In this document: positions 12,497 through 18,952 of the stretch, in pieces | How positions within the stretch are numbered: position 1 is the first letter of the stretch | How the letters are laid out: every line of letters starts with the position of its first letter | Source of the DNA: a virus | Strand: one strand, 5' to 3' | IMG/VR virus record: IMGVR_UViG_3300032311_000111 | Coordinates: 1 to 37,838 of that record | DNA length: 37,838 bases | Position numbers and translations under genes: made by a program | The notes under the pieces: generated by a model | The model's input: only the letters and a program-made list of their open reading frames with translations | Told to the model about the DNA's origin: nothing | The model's database searches: none

Positions 12497-13065
12497 CGCC
12501 AGCTAGGTCCAGTCAGCCAAGCCACCAACACCCAGCGAGTACCCCAGATTGGAGCACGCGCCCTGTGTTCAATGTAGGATGGGAACCAGCAACCTGCCCC
12601 CTGCTCGCGGATAAACCTTGCGTTGTCTATATCTGCCTTGACTTGCAATCCTCCACCAAGGTATTCGTGTGGAGCAGATAAGTTGACTACTGCGGTCAGT
12701 TTGCGCACTGGAGCTTCGGCTGTGTAGGTATCAAAGTGCCAGCTAAACTTCTGCAATGGTCGATACCGAAGGATCTGCAACTGCTGCATACCAGTAACAT
12801 CAAATCTCCAATGCTCTGCGTTGATTGAGTCGGTAATCTCCCGCATAATGTTGTATATCCAATTGTGATGCTGGCTGAATGGTATCCAACACGACGAGCA
12901 TGTGCGATTACGCGATACTTTGTTTGAACCATCCTTGGCCAGCACTGGAGCACGCTTCATGCCAATGATCTCTGCGTCTTGGCGCAGCATCATGCACTGG
13001 CTTGGGGTCAGCACATAGCGATCTACTGATGCGGTTAATACTTTTTGTTTGAATGTTTCGATCAT
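12493..13065 (-). CDS. 2-oxoglutarate/Fe(II)-dependent oxygenase (prolyl-hydroxylase type)
   Basis: The 190-aa protein has the facial-triad motifs of the 2OG-Fe(II) oxygenase superfamily: WHFDTYT with His110-x-Asp112, a distal His167 in YIEHRARAPIWGTRW and the 2OG-binding Arg177 exactly ten residues later. The strand between them (KLTAVVNLSAPHEYLGGGLQ) matches the prolyl-4-hydroxylase/PKHD branch. Such enzymes hydroxylate protein residues or, in other branches, nucleobases; phage PKHD-type proteins usually have unknown substrates. It lies 1 kb upstream of the cytosine methyltransferase block and between the two glycosyltransferases. AAAGGAGC precedes the ATG. Confidence 0.85.
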   Translation of the reverse strand: MIETFKQKVLTASVDRYVLTPSQCMMLRQDAEIIGMKRAPVLAKDGSNKVSRNRTCSSCWIPFSQHHNWIYNIMREITDSINAEHWRFDVTGMQQLQILRYRPLQKFSWHFDTYTAEAPVRKLTAVVNLSAPHEYLGGGLQVKADIDNARFIREQGAGCWFPSYIEHRARAPIWGTRWVLVAWLTGPSWR

Positions 13066-13205
13066 AGTATGTGCTCCTTTAAGTATTCAATTAACTTGGC
13101 TACAATAAAAATCCCAGCGCATACGATGGATGCCATGACAGCAAACAGGAATGCTAGCCAAGTTACAATCCAAATCATGTCACCGATTGTTTCAAGCAAT
13201 TGCAT
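13062..13205 (-). CDS. Small membrane protein, 47 aa
   Basis: GGAGG lies nine bases upstream of the ATG at 13205, which makes that start better than the ATG two codons earlier. The product has a long hydrophobic stretch (MIWIVTWLAFLFAVMASIVC then AGIFIVAKLIEYL), enough for one long or two short membrane helices. The gene overlaps the upstream stop by 14 bases and its own stop overlaps the oxygenase ATG (ATGA). Function unknown. Confidence 0.65.
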   Translation of the reverse strand: MQLLETIGDMIWIVTWLAFLFAVMASIVCAGIFIVAKLIEYLKEHIL

Positions 13206-13509
13206 AATCATTGTCCTCCAATTTTCGTAGCAGCGTCCGATTGTCGATCCTTATTCCTGAAGCCCTGCACCACCAGGCAACTGTTCCGTTCTTAAAGTCT
13301 TTAAGTAAATTCTGCACCTCGTGCATATTCTTATACTCAAGAGCATCGTTAAGAGGAACGCCGTGATGATCTCGCACAATCTTCATTCCCTTAACCATCC
13401 CACGCTTGCGCAACAACCTCAGGTCACGGATCGCCTGCAACGCAACCTCGCCAGCCAACTGCTGTAGTCTTTCATCGTAGTCTCCCTTGGTTAAATGCGT
13501 TGATCTCAT
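13192..13509 (-). CDS. Hypothetical protein, 105 aa
   Basis: Not recognised. The ATG overlaps the previous gene's stop. The product is basic and helical at the N-terminus (GDYDERLQQLAGEVALQAIR, DLRLLRKRGMVKGMKIVRD), followed by a segment with Trp-Trp-Cys (GTVAWWCRASGIRIDNRTLL). No membrane helix or known catalytic motif. Confidence 0.7.
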   Translation of the reverse strand: MRSTHLTKGDYDERLQQLAGEVALQAIRDLRLLRKRGMVKGMKIVRDHHGVPLNDALEYKNMHEVQNLLKDFKNGTVAWWCRASGIRIDNRTLLRKLEDNDYAIA

Positions 13510-13718
13510 TTACGTTTGCGTTGTGCCTTATGCCATTTCGCATAATCGTTCCATTCCTGACAAGCTAAATCTGCCTCTTCTTGTGAATCGAATAAATCAG
13601 TGAGTGGCGGGAATCCTTTTGGCGGCCTAGATCCCCACAGGCGAGGACCAATCACGTTACCAGCCATCGTGTGAAGTCGGAACTTTCCGCACTCCTCGAC
13701 GACCTTAATCTCGGTCAT
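13506..13718 (-). CDS. Hypothetical protein, 70 aa
   Basis: Not recognised. The product starts MTEIKVVEECGKFRLHTMAG and ends in an acidic/aromatic helix and a basic tail (EADLACQEWNDYAKWHKAQR then KRK). It resembles small phage proteins that hold a two-stranded sheet plus a helix. Overlaps of four bases link it to both neighbours, supporting its reality. Confidence 0.7.
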   Translation of the reverse strand: MTEIKVVEECGKFRLHTMAGNVIGPRLWGSRPPKGFPPLTDLFDSQEEADLACQEWNDYAKWHKAQRKRK

Positions 13719-14380
13719 CGTCCTAGCTCGACTAGCTTTGCATCGTCAGCTTTGATCTGCTCGGCAAGCTTTGTAAGATCACCAGACTGCCCAGCGTAGT
13801 GAATGCAGAATGCGTCCTTGTACCGATCCAGCCCAAAGTGCGACTCCACGCTGGTCATGCAGTTGTAGGCTGGGTCAAGATTATCAATCGGGACATTCCA
13901 CAGATAAATCATAATGTTCATCCAGGTCTGCTCGGCAAAGTGGTTAGGCAGCAAACCAAGCGGAGGCATTGACAACACGCCAACAGCCTTGGATGAAATT
14001 ACAAACACGCCAGTGTTGACATAGAATCTTGGATCAATCCTAGCCCCGAACGCACTGGCAAGCTTGCCCATCTCATACTTGCGATCAAGGAAAGCACCCT
14101 CATCGAATGCTGAAAACATCTCTACTTCAGCACCAATCTCATCGCAGTCGTGTGCAATCAGAACATCGCAGTCAACAAACGTAATCTGATCATAGCCCTT
14201 TGTGGCCATGATGTTCCCGATTGCTGATTTGCTGTACTGCACTGGCTCTACAAGAGGCTTCTCTAATGCCATGAAATCAATCTTGTGACGCTTGCAGTAA
14301 GCTTCCATCCTTGGCTGTGTAAGCTCTAGAATCTTCTTCCAGTCATCGCCGAACGCCTGCGTTACCAATCCCTTTTTCAT
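13715..14380 (-). CDS. GT-A fold glycosyltransferase (GT8-like)
   Basis: The 221-aa protein looks like a small GT-A glycosyltransferase. A strand ending in the metal-binding DxD, FVDCDVLI (68-75, Asp70-Cys-Asp72), is followed by NTGVFVISS, FAEQTWMNI and a late CIHYAGQSGD, the order seen in GT8/glycogenin-like enzymes (DxD, NxG, DQ/EQ, HxxG). It is shorter than typical members. Substrate is unknown: LPS, a virion protein or modified DNA are all possible. It overlaps its neighbours by four bases on each side. Confidence 0.7.
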   Translation of the reverse strand: MKKGLVTQAFGDDWKKILELTQPRMEAYCKRHKIDFMALEKPLVEPVQYSKSAIGNIMATKGYDQITFVDCDVLIAHDCDEIGAEVEMFSAFDEGAFLDRKYEMGKLASAFGARIDPRFYVNTGVFVISSKAVGVLSMPPLGLLPNHFAEQTWMNIMIYLWNVPIDNLDPAYNCMTSVESHFGLDRYKDAFCIHYAGQSGDLTKLAEQIKADDAKLVELGR

Positions 14381-14541
14381 TCTTGTGGATACCTATTGTT
14401 CCCGCTGTTATCGCAGAACTTTTGAAAGCTTTCCGTATTGTCATCTTCGCTTGACGATTTATCTCCGTAATTCGAATAAAGCCAAGGACGAGGTTTGCTG
14501 AAAAACTCATCCCAATCTTTGTCAATTTCTTCTTGGTTCAT
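14377..14541 (-). CDS. Small acidic hypothetical protein, 54 aa
   Basis: The ATG at 14541 and stop at 14377 overlap both neighbours as ATGA, filling exactly the gap between two genes. The product (MNQEEIDKDWDEFFSKPRPW then LYSNYGDKSSSEDDNTESFQ) is acidic and probably disordered in its second half. A shifted 60-codon frame over the same bases is less likely because it would overlap the glycosyltransferase start by 38 bases. Confidence 0.65.
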   Translation of the reverse strand: MNQEEIDKDWDEFFSKPRPWLYSNYGDKSSSEDDNTESFQKFCDNSGNNRYPQE

Positions 14542-14834
14542 AATCTTGGTACCTCTTTCTTTATTTGAGCTAACACAAATAGCGACCTTACCAGCGCACG
14601 CTCTAAGTGGTCAATACTTGTTTCTCCGTTGACATCTGGACATGGCGTTGACTTGTGCAACTGCATCTGCGCTGTGGCTAGGTGACGGATTGCCCTTGCA
14701 ATATGGTAGTCGTGGGTAGGGCGATCTTTCTCCAGCCAATCGCCGTAAGCAGACTTGTCCGATCCTTTACCCATCACGCGCCAGACTATCTCCTGCGCCG
14801 CGTTGCCCATCTCTTGGATTGTAGGTGCGGTCAT
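14538..14834 (-). CDS. Hypothetical protein, 98 aa, possibly DUF5664-like
   Basis: The ATG at 14834 overlaps the upstream stop (ATGA); a longer frame would run 100 bases into the nuclease gene. The core HIARAIRHLATAQMQLHKST and GETSIDHLERALVRSLFVLA resembles the helical pattern of DUF5664 (a dATP/dGTP diphosphohydrolase N-terminal-like domain), where RHL and a GxxHLxxAxxxxxFL segment are conserved. The match is by eye and weak. If correct it would hint at nucleotide metabolism; otherwise it is an unassigned helical protein. Confidence 0.6.
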   Translation of the reverse strand: MTAPTIQEMGNAAQEIVWRVMGKGSDKSAYGDWLEKDRPTHDYHIARAIRHLATAQMQLHKSTPCPDVNGETSIDHLERALVRSLFVLAQIKKEVPRL

Positions 14835-15664
14835 AACTTCATCCCAGGAGGCGTGTAGTTTTTGACCCAAGCCCAGACTTTCTGCATCGCGCAGAAGGCA
14901 ATGCCAGCTTGGTAGAGTTCGTCTTCGTCCCACTGATGATGCTCTATGTATTCTGGATCATTGGATGCCAGAACAACTGAGACGCAAGCTGCTTTAGGAT
15001 TCTCGCAGGCGTTTCTATATGCCCAAAGCTGTTGTGCATCGGTTGGATACCAGGGTGGGGCGTTGTACTTCTTGTTAACCTTACGATTCTTTAGGTCGAT
15101 GATAGCGTCACCAATACCGCGTAGCTTGACGTAGGCATCACACCTTCCCGCATAGCCTGCGCCGACAAGACCTTTTTCGCACCAGTAGGTTTTCTCAATG
15201 TTTGCATCGGCCCACTTCTTAAAGGTTTCGATGTACGGAGCAAGTGCTTCATCTCTGGATACAGGTCTTCCAAGTAGGATGTTCTCCAACTCAACGTGCA
15301 TGGCTGTCCCGTGCAACGCTGCTTTGGTTGTTTGTTCTTTGCTATCTTTGACGACTCTTTTCGCATATTCACCTAGATCCTCTCCTTCCTCTCTTGGAAG
15401 AGTTAATGCAGACATTATGGCCTGCTCAATTCTCCAAGATACAAGTTGCTCTTTATGTAAAATTCCTTGGATACTAGTTACCGATGGAAGCAATCCAAGC
15501 TTCCTTGCATCTGCCACCGTAGTATTACGCTCATTGCCATTCTTTCCTAGAATAACGTGGGCAGATCGCCCCTCGGCATCGTACCAATGACCGCTGCTTT
15601 CAACAGCGACAAGTTTGGAACTAGCCGAGGGGCTATCAAACTTACTTGTAATAGTAAGTGCCAT
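14831..15664 (-). CDS. PD-(D/E)XK exonuclease (RecB/Cas4-like)
   Basis: The 277-aa protein shows the motifs of phage RecB-type nucleases: ALHGTAMHVELENIL (116-130, motif I region with His and Glu), YAGRCDAYVKL (Asp176) and AIIDLKNRK (Asp190-Leu-Lys192), followed by DAQQLWAYRNAC, the QxxxY motif. These residues coordinate metal and cut DNA, probably as a 5' or 3' exonuclease in recombination or DNA end processing. The neighbours, an SSB-like protein and a resolvase-like protein, form a recombination set with it. Confidence 0.82.
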   Translation of the reverse strand: MALTITSKFDSPSASSKLVAVESSGHWYDAEGRSAHVILGKNGNERNTTVADARKLGLLPSVTSIQGILHKEQLVSWRIEQAIMSALTLPREEGEDLGEYAKRVVKDSKEQTTKAALHGTAMHVELENILLGRPVSRDEALAPYIETFKKWADANIEKTYWCEKGLVGAGYAGRCDAYVKLRGIGDAIIDLKNRKVNKKYNAPPWYPTDAQQLWAYRNACENPKAACVSVVLASNDPEYIEHHQWDEDELYQAGIAFCAMQKVWAWVKNYTPPGMKL

Positions 15665-15669
15665 ATAAC

Positions 15670-16311
15670 CTAGAACGGAACTTGGTTGCCGTCTGCGTCA
15701 AGTTCGACCTTAGTGGCCGTGGACTTGCCAGCAGCGGTAGCAAACTCCTTGGAAGCGCGGATCTTTTCCTGCAACCAGTCGGGCATATCATTGAACTGAC
15801 CAGCCTCACCCTGTTCGATCTCGTAGTACAACTGATCGTTGGTGGTGGTAGCTGGTGCTTTCATGCCCTTGGGTAGCTTGGATGCACCCGCAATGGCGCA
15901 GTATTGCCGACCCTGCTGGCTGGTCTTGTGGATCAAGGTCAGCATGGCTGGCTTGCCCAATAGGTTCTTTAGGCTGAACGATTGCAGTTCCTTGGCCGTG
16001 AAGGTTTGACCCCTCCATTGCTCAAGTAGTTTCCGCAAGCTGGCTTTCTCGCCAAGGCTGCGGGTTTGCTCAATGCTGACGACCATAGGTTTTTGCACCT
16101 TGGTAACTTTGCCTTTCTCTTCTACCTCGTACTCATCAGTCTGATCTGGCAACTCGAAGGTTAGGCGAACTTTTGGGGTCCACTTCTCCTGGTTATCCCA
16201 GTTGGTCTTCTGGTGTCCCAGATCGACCAATGAGTAAAGAACGCCAACAGTCGCTCCAGCTTCGGGCAACTTGCGTTCTGATTTCTGCGATTCACTTAAT
16301 GTTAGTGCCAT
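15670..16311 (-). CDS. Single-stranded DNA-binding-like protein
   Basis: The 213-aa protein resembles a recurrent phage family that sits beside RecB-type nucleases and is generally treated as SSB-like: VGVLYSLVDLGHQKTNWDNQ, EKWTPKVRLTFELPDQ, SLGEKASLRKLLEQWRGQTF, LKNLLGKPAMLTLIHK and LPKGMKAP occur in the family order. The first 130 residues look like an OB-fold barrel; the C-terminal part is charged. It should coat single-stranded DNA during replication and recombination. A GGAGAT site lies upstream of the ATG. The assignment is from remembered motifs, not from structure. Confidence 0.65.
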   Translation of the reverse strand: MALTLSESQKSERKLPEAGATVGVLYSLVDLGHQKTNWDNQEKWTPKVRLTFELPDQTDEYEVEEKGKVTKVQKPMVVSIEQTRSLGEKASLRKLLEQWRGQTFTAKELQSFSLKNLLGKPAMLTLIHKTSQQGRQYCAIAGASKLPKGMKAPATTTNDQLYYEIEQGEAGQFNDMPDWLQEKIRASKEFATAAGKSTATKVELDADGNQVPF

Positions 16312-16324
16312 TGTAGTATCTCCT

Positions 16325-16789
16325 TTATTTATTGGGGTTTATTATTGGTTGTATGTATTTGGGGGTAAGTTGGTCTGGGCTATGTACCCAAAATCCAGCA
16401 CCGACTGTAGTTGCCATCGGATTGTTTGGCACATATTCAATCTTCACATTTGCAGGCGCAATCTGTCGAGCTAATTCACATACGCTGTCGGCGGTCAGTA
16501 TGACCAGCCATTCTTTGCGTCCGTTACGCCGAAAGAATACTGCTGGGATCTTGCCTTCTGGACAATCCCGCTTCGCCTGCTCCATCCATTCCTCAGGCTT
16601 TAATGCTTGGCAACGCTTGCCTTCGATGTGGAAAGGAAAGTTCTCGCAAACTACATCCCCGCTGCCACCCTCTGGATTACCTGCGAACTGCTGCGTCCTT
16701 CTGGCCTTCTGCCAGCCCTGTTCCCGCAGGTAATTTGCTAGTTCGCGCTCGCCTGCTGCACCCTTCGCCCGACTATTGATTTTGCCCAT
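16325..16789 (-). CDS. Holliday junction resolvase-like PD-(D/E)XK nuclease
   Basis: The 154-aa protein has an N-terminal SRAKGAAGERELANYLREQG with Glu14, then GGSGDVVCENFPFHIEGKRC with Asp45 and Glu56-Gly-Lys58: the E...D...ExK layout of Hjc/phage resolvases. After that an EWMEQAKRDCPEGKIPAVFF stretch matches the usual helix-strand following the catalytic core. It probably resolves branched DNA before packaging. The C-terminal 50 residues are extra compared with the minimal domain. It sits directly upstream of the SSB-like gene. Confidence 0.8.
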   Translation of the reverse strand: MGKINSRAKGAAGERELANYLREQGWQKARRTQQFAGNPEGGSGDVVCENFPFHIEGKRCQALKPEEWMEQAKRDCPEGKIPAVFFRRNGRKEWLVILTADSVCELARQIAPANVKIEYVPNNPMATTVGAGFWVHSPDQLTPKYIQPIINPNK

Positions 16790-16843
16790 TCATCGGGTTT
16801 AGCTGTCAACCCATGATGGTGTCGATATATATTTTAATCTATT

Positions 16844-17023
16844 TTAGTTACGCCAAGTCTTATTAGCTTTGCTAATATCCTCATTAAATCGCCTAATCAT
16901 TGCTATCATGGTCAGTTTCTCGACGATCTTCTTGTTCTTCTTGACCCAAGCCACGGCTTCGTCGAAGGATTGTGTATCCTTCAGTCCATCCTCAAACTTC
17001 GCCCACGCCTCCTTCTCGGTCAT
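16844..17023 (-). CDS. Small hypothetical helical protein, 59 aa
   Basis: The ATG at 17023 overlaps the upstream stop (ATGA), which is why it is preferred to the start 14 codons earlier. The product (MTEKEAWAKFEDGLKDTQSF, then DEAVAWVKKNKKIVEKLTMI) is charged and helical, ending NEDISKANKTWRN. Not recognised. Confidence 0.6.
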   Translation of the reverse strand: MTEKEAWAKFEDGLKDTQSFDEAVAWVKKNKKIVEKLTMIAMIRRFNEDISKANKTWRN

Positions 17024-17409
17024 AGATTCTGAAATACACGCCAGCTTTGGCCTGTCGATGGACAAAGCAAAGTTGTGACGCTCTTACAGCGTGCAATTGG
17101 TAACAGCCAGAAAAGATCGTCGTGCATACCCCAACAAGCGACATAATCAACACCAGTAATTACCTTTTTTGGAGCATTGTATCCAGACCCGCAGGAGGTG
17201 GTGAAACGATACCTACTCCTCCCAGGCTCGACGTTCTGTGCCGCCTTGACCTGAATGCGGTGGAACTTACCATGCTTTTCAGCTACCAAATCGTAGCCAG
17301 AAAAATCCTCCAATGGAGCAAGCACATTGTAGCCACACCGCAAAAGTGAGCTTACAACCCTTGAAACTCCTACCGCACCGATCTGTCTTGGTGATAATTT
17401 AATTTTCAT
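17020..17409 (-). CDS. Small PD-(D/E)XK nuclease-like protein
   Basis: The 129-aa protein contains YNVLAPLEDFSGYDLVAE with Asp40 and FHRIQVKAAQNV with Gln53-Val-Lys55, the (D...QxK) version of the PD-(D/E)XK signature found in group I intron-associated endonucleases (PDDEXK_5 type) and in some phage proteins. The first helix (RQIGAVGVSRVVSSLLRCG) and the later SRYRFTTSCGS match that fold. It is the first gene of the leftward replication block and faces the divergent secreted-protein gene across 37 bases. It may be a nicking enzyme, a resolvase or a degenerate homing nuclease. Confidence 0.68.
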   Translation of the reverse strand: MKIKLSPRQIGAVGVSRVVSSLLRCGYNVLAPLEDFSGYDLVAEKHGKFHRIQVKAAQNVEPGRSRYRFTTSCGSGYNAPKKVITGVDYVACWGMHDDLFWLLPIARCKSVTTLLCPSTGQSWRVFQNL

Positions 17410-17411
17410 GC

Positions 17412-17438
17412 TTGACTGATCTAGGTTTGTCCTAGAGA
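17412..17438 (+). promoter_or_regulatory. Promoter/operator-like sequence for the secreted-protein gene
   Basis: TTGACT (17412-17417) is followed by the inverted repeat TCTAGG-TTTGT-CCTAGA (17420-17436). A weak -10 such as TAGAGA at 17433-17438 is 15 bases from the -35. The palindrome falls between -35 and -10 where a repressor could bind. All of this fits in the 37-bp gap between divergent genes. The -10 is poor, so confidence is limited. Confidence 0.4.
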
Positions 17439-17446
17439 CTTTTTAC

Positions 17447-17812
17447 ATGAAAGCAATAACAACTATAATTGTGACGGCGATGCTGATGGCATCGGTAATG
17501 GCGGATGATGATGAAGATGAAGTAAGTATTGGTGATTTTGCTGGAGGCGTATTAGGCAAGTCAGCAATCATTACGGGTAGAAACACCGCAGTAACATCAG
17601 ATGGTAAATTCATTTGCTCTAATGGCAGAGGGTTTGCGACATCTGGTGGTTATTATGGTGCGAATGGGAAACAGGTATTTGGTAATGGCAAGCTAGTCGT
17701 TAAATCTGGTAGTTTTTTTTATGGAGGCTCCTCCTCTTGGAAGAATGGAAATTCTTATTTTGACGGGGAGAAAGGCTCTTGGATTACCAGCAAGCCCAAG
17801 ATTGTTGACTAA
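17447..17812 (+). CDS. Secreted glycine/serine-rich protein (moron candidate)
   Basis: The 121-aa protein starts with a classical signal peptide, MKAITTIIVTAMLMASVMA, with cleavage expected after Ala19, then an acidic stretch (DDDEDEVSIGD) and a Gly/Ser/Tyr-rich body of short repeating strands (SDGKFICSNGRGFATSGGYY, GANGKQVFGNGKLVVKSGSF). This looks like a small beta-solenoid or beta-roll exported to the periplasm or surface. It is the only plus-strand gene between 5679 and the right end of the window and overlaps the lysozyme stop tail-to-tail by 3 bases. Isolation, own control sequence and secretion signal suggest a moron gene altering the host envelope; no family is recognised. Confidence 0.75.
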   Translation: MKAITTIIVTAMLMASVMADDDEDEVSIGDFAGGVLGKSAIITGRNTAVTSDGKFICSNGRGFATSGGYYGANGKQVFGNGKLVVKSGSFFYGGSSSWKNGNSYFDGEKGSWITSKPKIVD

Positions 17813-18951
17813 CTAAGCCCAAGCCCCAGGGGTCTTGGCGAGTAGTCCTCAACCTCCTCCTCTTTGCGCGGAGGCTTAACCTCTGGCTCTAGTGGGCCAA
17901 TGTAAGGCAAGTCTGCCATTGCATATCTTGGAGAAGAATCCTCAACATTTTCTTTGGGTGGTGGCTTAACCTCTGGTTCTAATGGTCCAGTGTATGGCAA
18001 GTTGGCCTTGGCATACATTGTTGCAGATTGCCTTCTTTTGTTTGAGCGATTCACTATGCCTTGATATAGTTTCGCTCTGTTGGGGTCTGCCTCTGCCATC
18101 GCTCGCTCTCTCTGGAGGTAGGCATCTTCAGTTGCGTTGATTAACTCGACTGGATCAACTTGCTCCATAGCCGCCAATGTCTTTTTCCCAAAGGCTCCGT
18201 CAACTCGCACTGGGACACCCAAGGAATTTAGCCCTCGCTGAATTAAGGTGGTGTACCCGCCAGGACCGCGATTAAATCCTAAGTCAACGGCTTGAGCCTT
18301 CAATGGTTCTGGCACAAGATTTGCAATTGGAGCCGTGTAATCTAAAACATAGTCTGCGCTCGCCTTCTCTCTTTGTGCTGGAGGTAATGCAGATATACGC
18401 TTAAACGCTTCTGGATGGTACTTATCCGTAATTCCAGCCACTTCTCTTGTGCCTCCGTAGTCTCCAGATGGAATATCGTATACAGCTATATTGCCTTGCT
18501 TATCCCTTCTCGCCTCCCAGTTAATGGTGTTATTGGCAACCCAATCATTGAGCGCATTCCCATTCCCTGCTCTAGTCCCGCGAGGTTGTACTGGTCTTGA
18601 TGTGGCTGGCCCTTGGTATGGCATCGCGCTGGCTGGCACACCGCCAGCACCATCATTAAACTTGCCCTCTATTTGTTGCCTTAAATCCGCATCCATCATT
18701 GCCCTTGTATTTGGCGCGCCACCTATTGTAGTGCCGACTTCACCAGCACCAGCAGGCTCAAGCAATAGGCGAGAAGACTCTCCGCGAATATCCTCTGGAA
18801 CTGGTACATACGGCCTGTTGGTTAAATCTTCAGCAATAGAACGATTAGTCATATCTTTCTCCATATTTCCTCCTTCTAAAATCCTATTCATTGATTCTCG
18901 CATTTGGGGCGTGAGAACATCTTTACTTGGGTTTACATTGAATTTTGCCAT
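17809..18951 (-). CDS. Peptidoglycan hydrolase, GH108-like lysozyme with repeated tail
   Basis: The 380-aa protein (start MAKFNVNPSK at 18951, four bases after the previous gene) has a disordered N-terminus, then a domain resembling GH108 N-acetylmuramidases plus PG_binding_3: NDWVANNTINWEARR (candidate catalytic Glu), GDYGGTREVAGITDKYHPEA, LKAQAVDLGFNRGPGGYTTL and VPVRVDGAFGKKTLAAM (DGxFGxxT). Such enzymes cut the glycan strand. The C-terminus carries two copies of a Pro/Glu-rich unit (LPYTGPLEPEVKPP / LPYIGPLEPEVKPP). It is the last gene of the late operon, after the internal virion proteins, so it may be virion-associated or be the endolysin; no other lysozyme is seen. Confidence 0.68.
   Translation of the reverse strand: MAKFNVNPSKDVLTPQMRESMNRILEGGNMEKDMTNRSIAEDLTNRPYVPVPEDIRGESSRLLLEPAGAGEVGTTIGGAPNTRAMMDADLRQQIEGKFNDGAGGVPASAMPYQGPATSRPVQPRGTRAGNGNALNDWVANNTINWEARRDKQGNIAVYDIPSGDYGGTREVAGITDKYHPEAFKRISALPPAQREKASADYVLDYTAPIANLVPEPLKAQAVDLGFNRGPGGYTTLIQRGLNSLGVPVRVDGAFGKKTLAAMEQVDPVELINATEDAYLQRERAMAEADPNRAKLYQGIVNRSNKRRQSATMYAKANLPYTGPLEPEVKPPPKENVEDSSPRYAMADLPYIGPLEPEVKPPRKEEEVEDYSPRPLGLGLS
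17871..18016 (-). repeat. Tandem repeat in the lysozyme C-terminus
   Basis: Two copies of a unit of about 56 bases (17871-17926 and 17961-18016) encode the LPYxGPLEPEVKPP peptides, with a diverged spacer between them. The copies differ at several silent and non-silent positions, so the duplication is not recent. Confidence 0.7.
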
Positions 18952-18952
18952 A

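Noticed and set aside
12493-13065. TET/JBP-type DNA oxygenase
   Set aside because: The strand pattern and the His-to-Arg spacing of ten fit the prolyl-4-hydroxylase/PKHD branch, so a DNA substrate is not claimed.
14343-14525. 60-codon minus-strand frame at the start of the GT8-like gene
   Set aside because: A different frame (14377-14541) fits exactly with ATGA overlaps on both sides; this one overlaps the glycosyltransferase by 38 bases.
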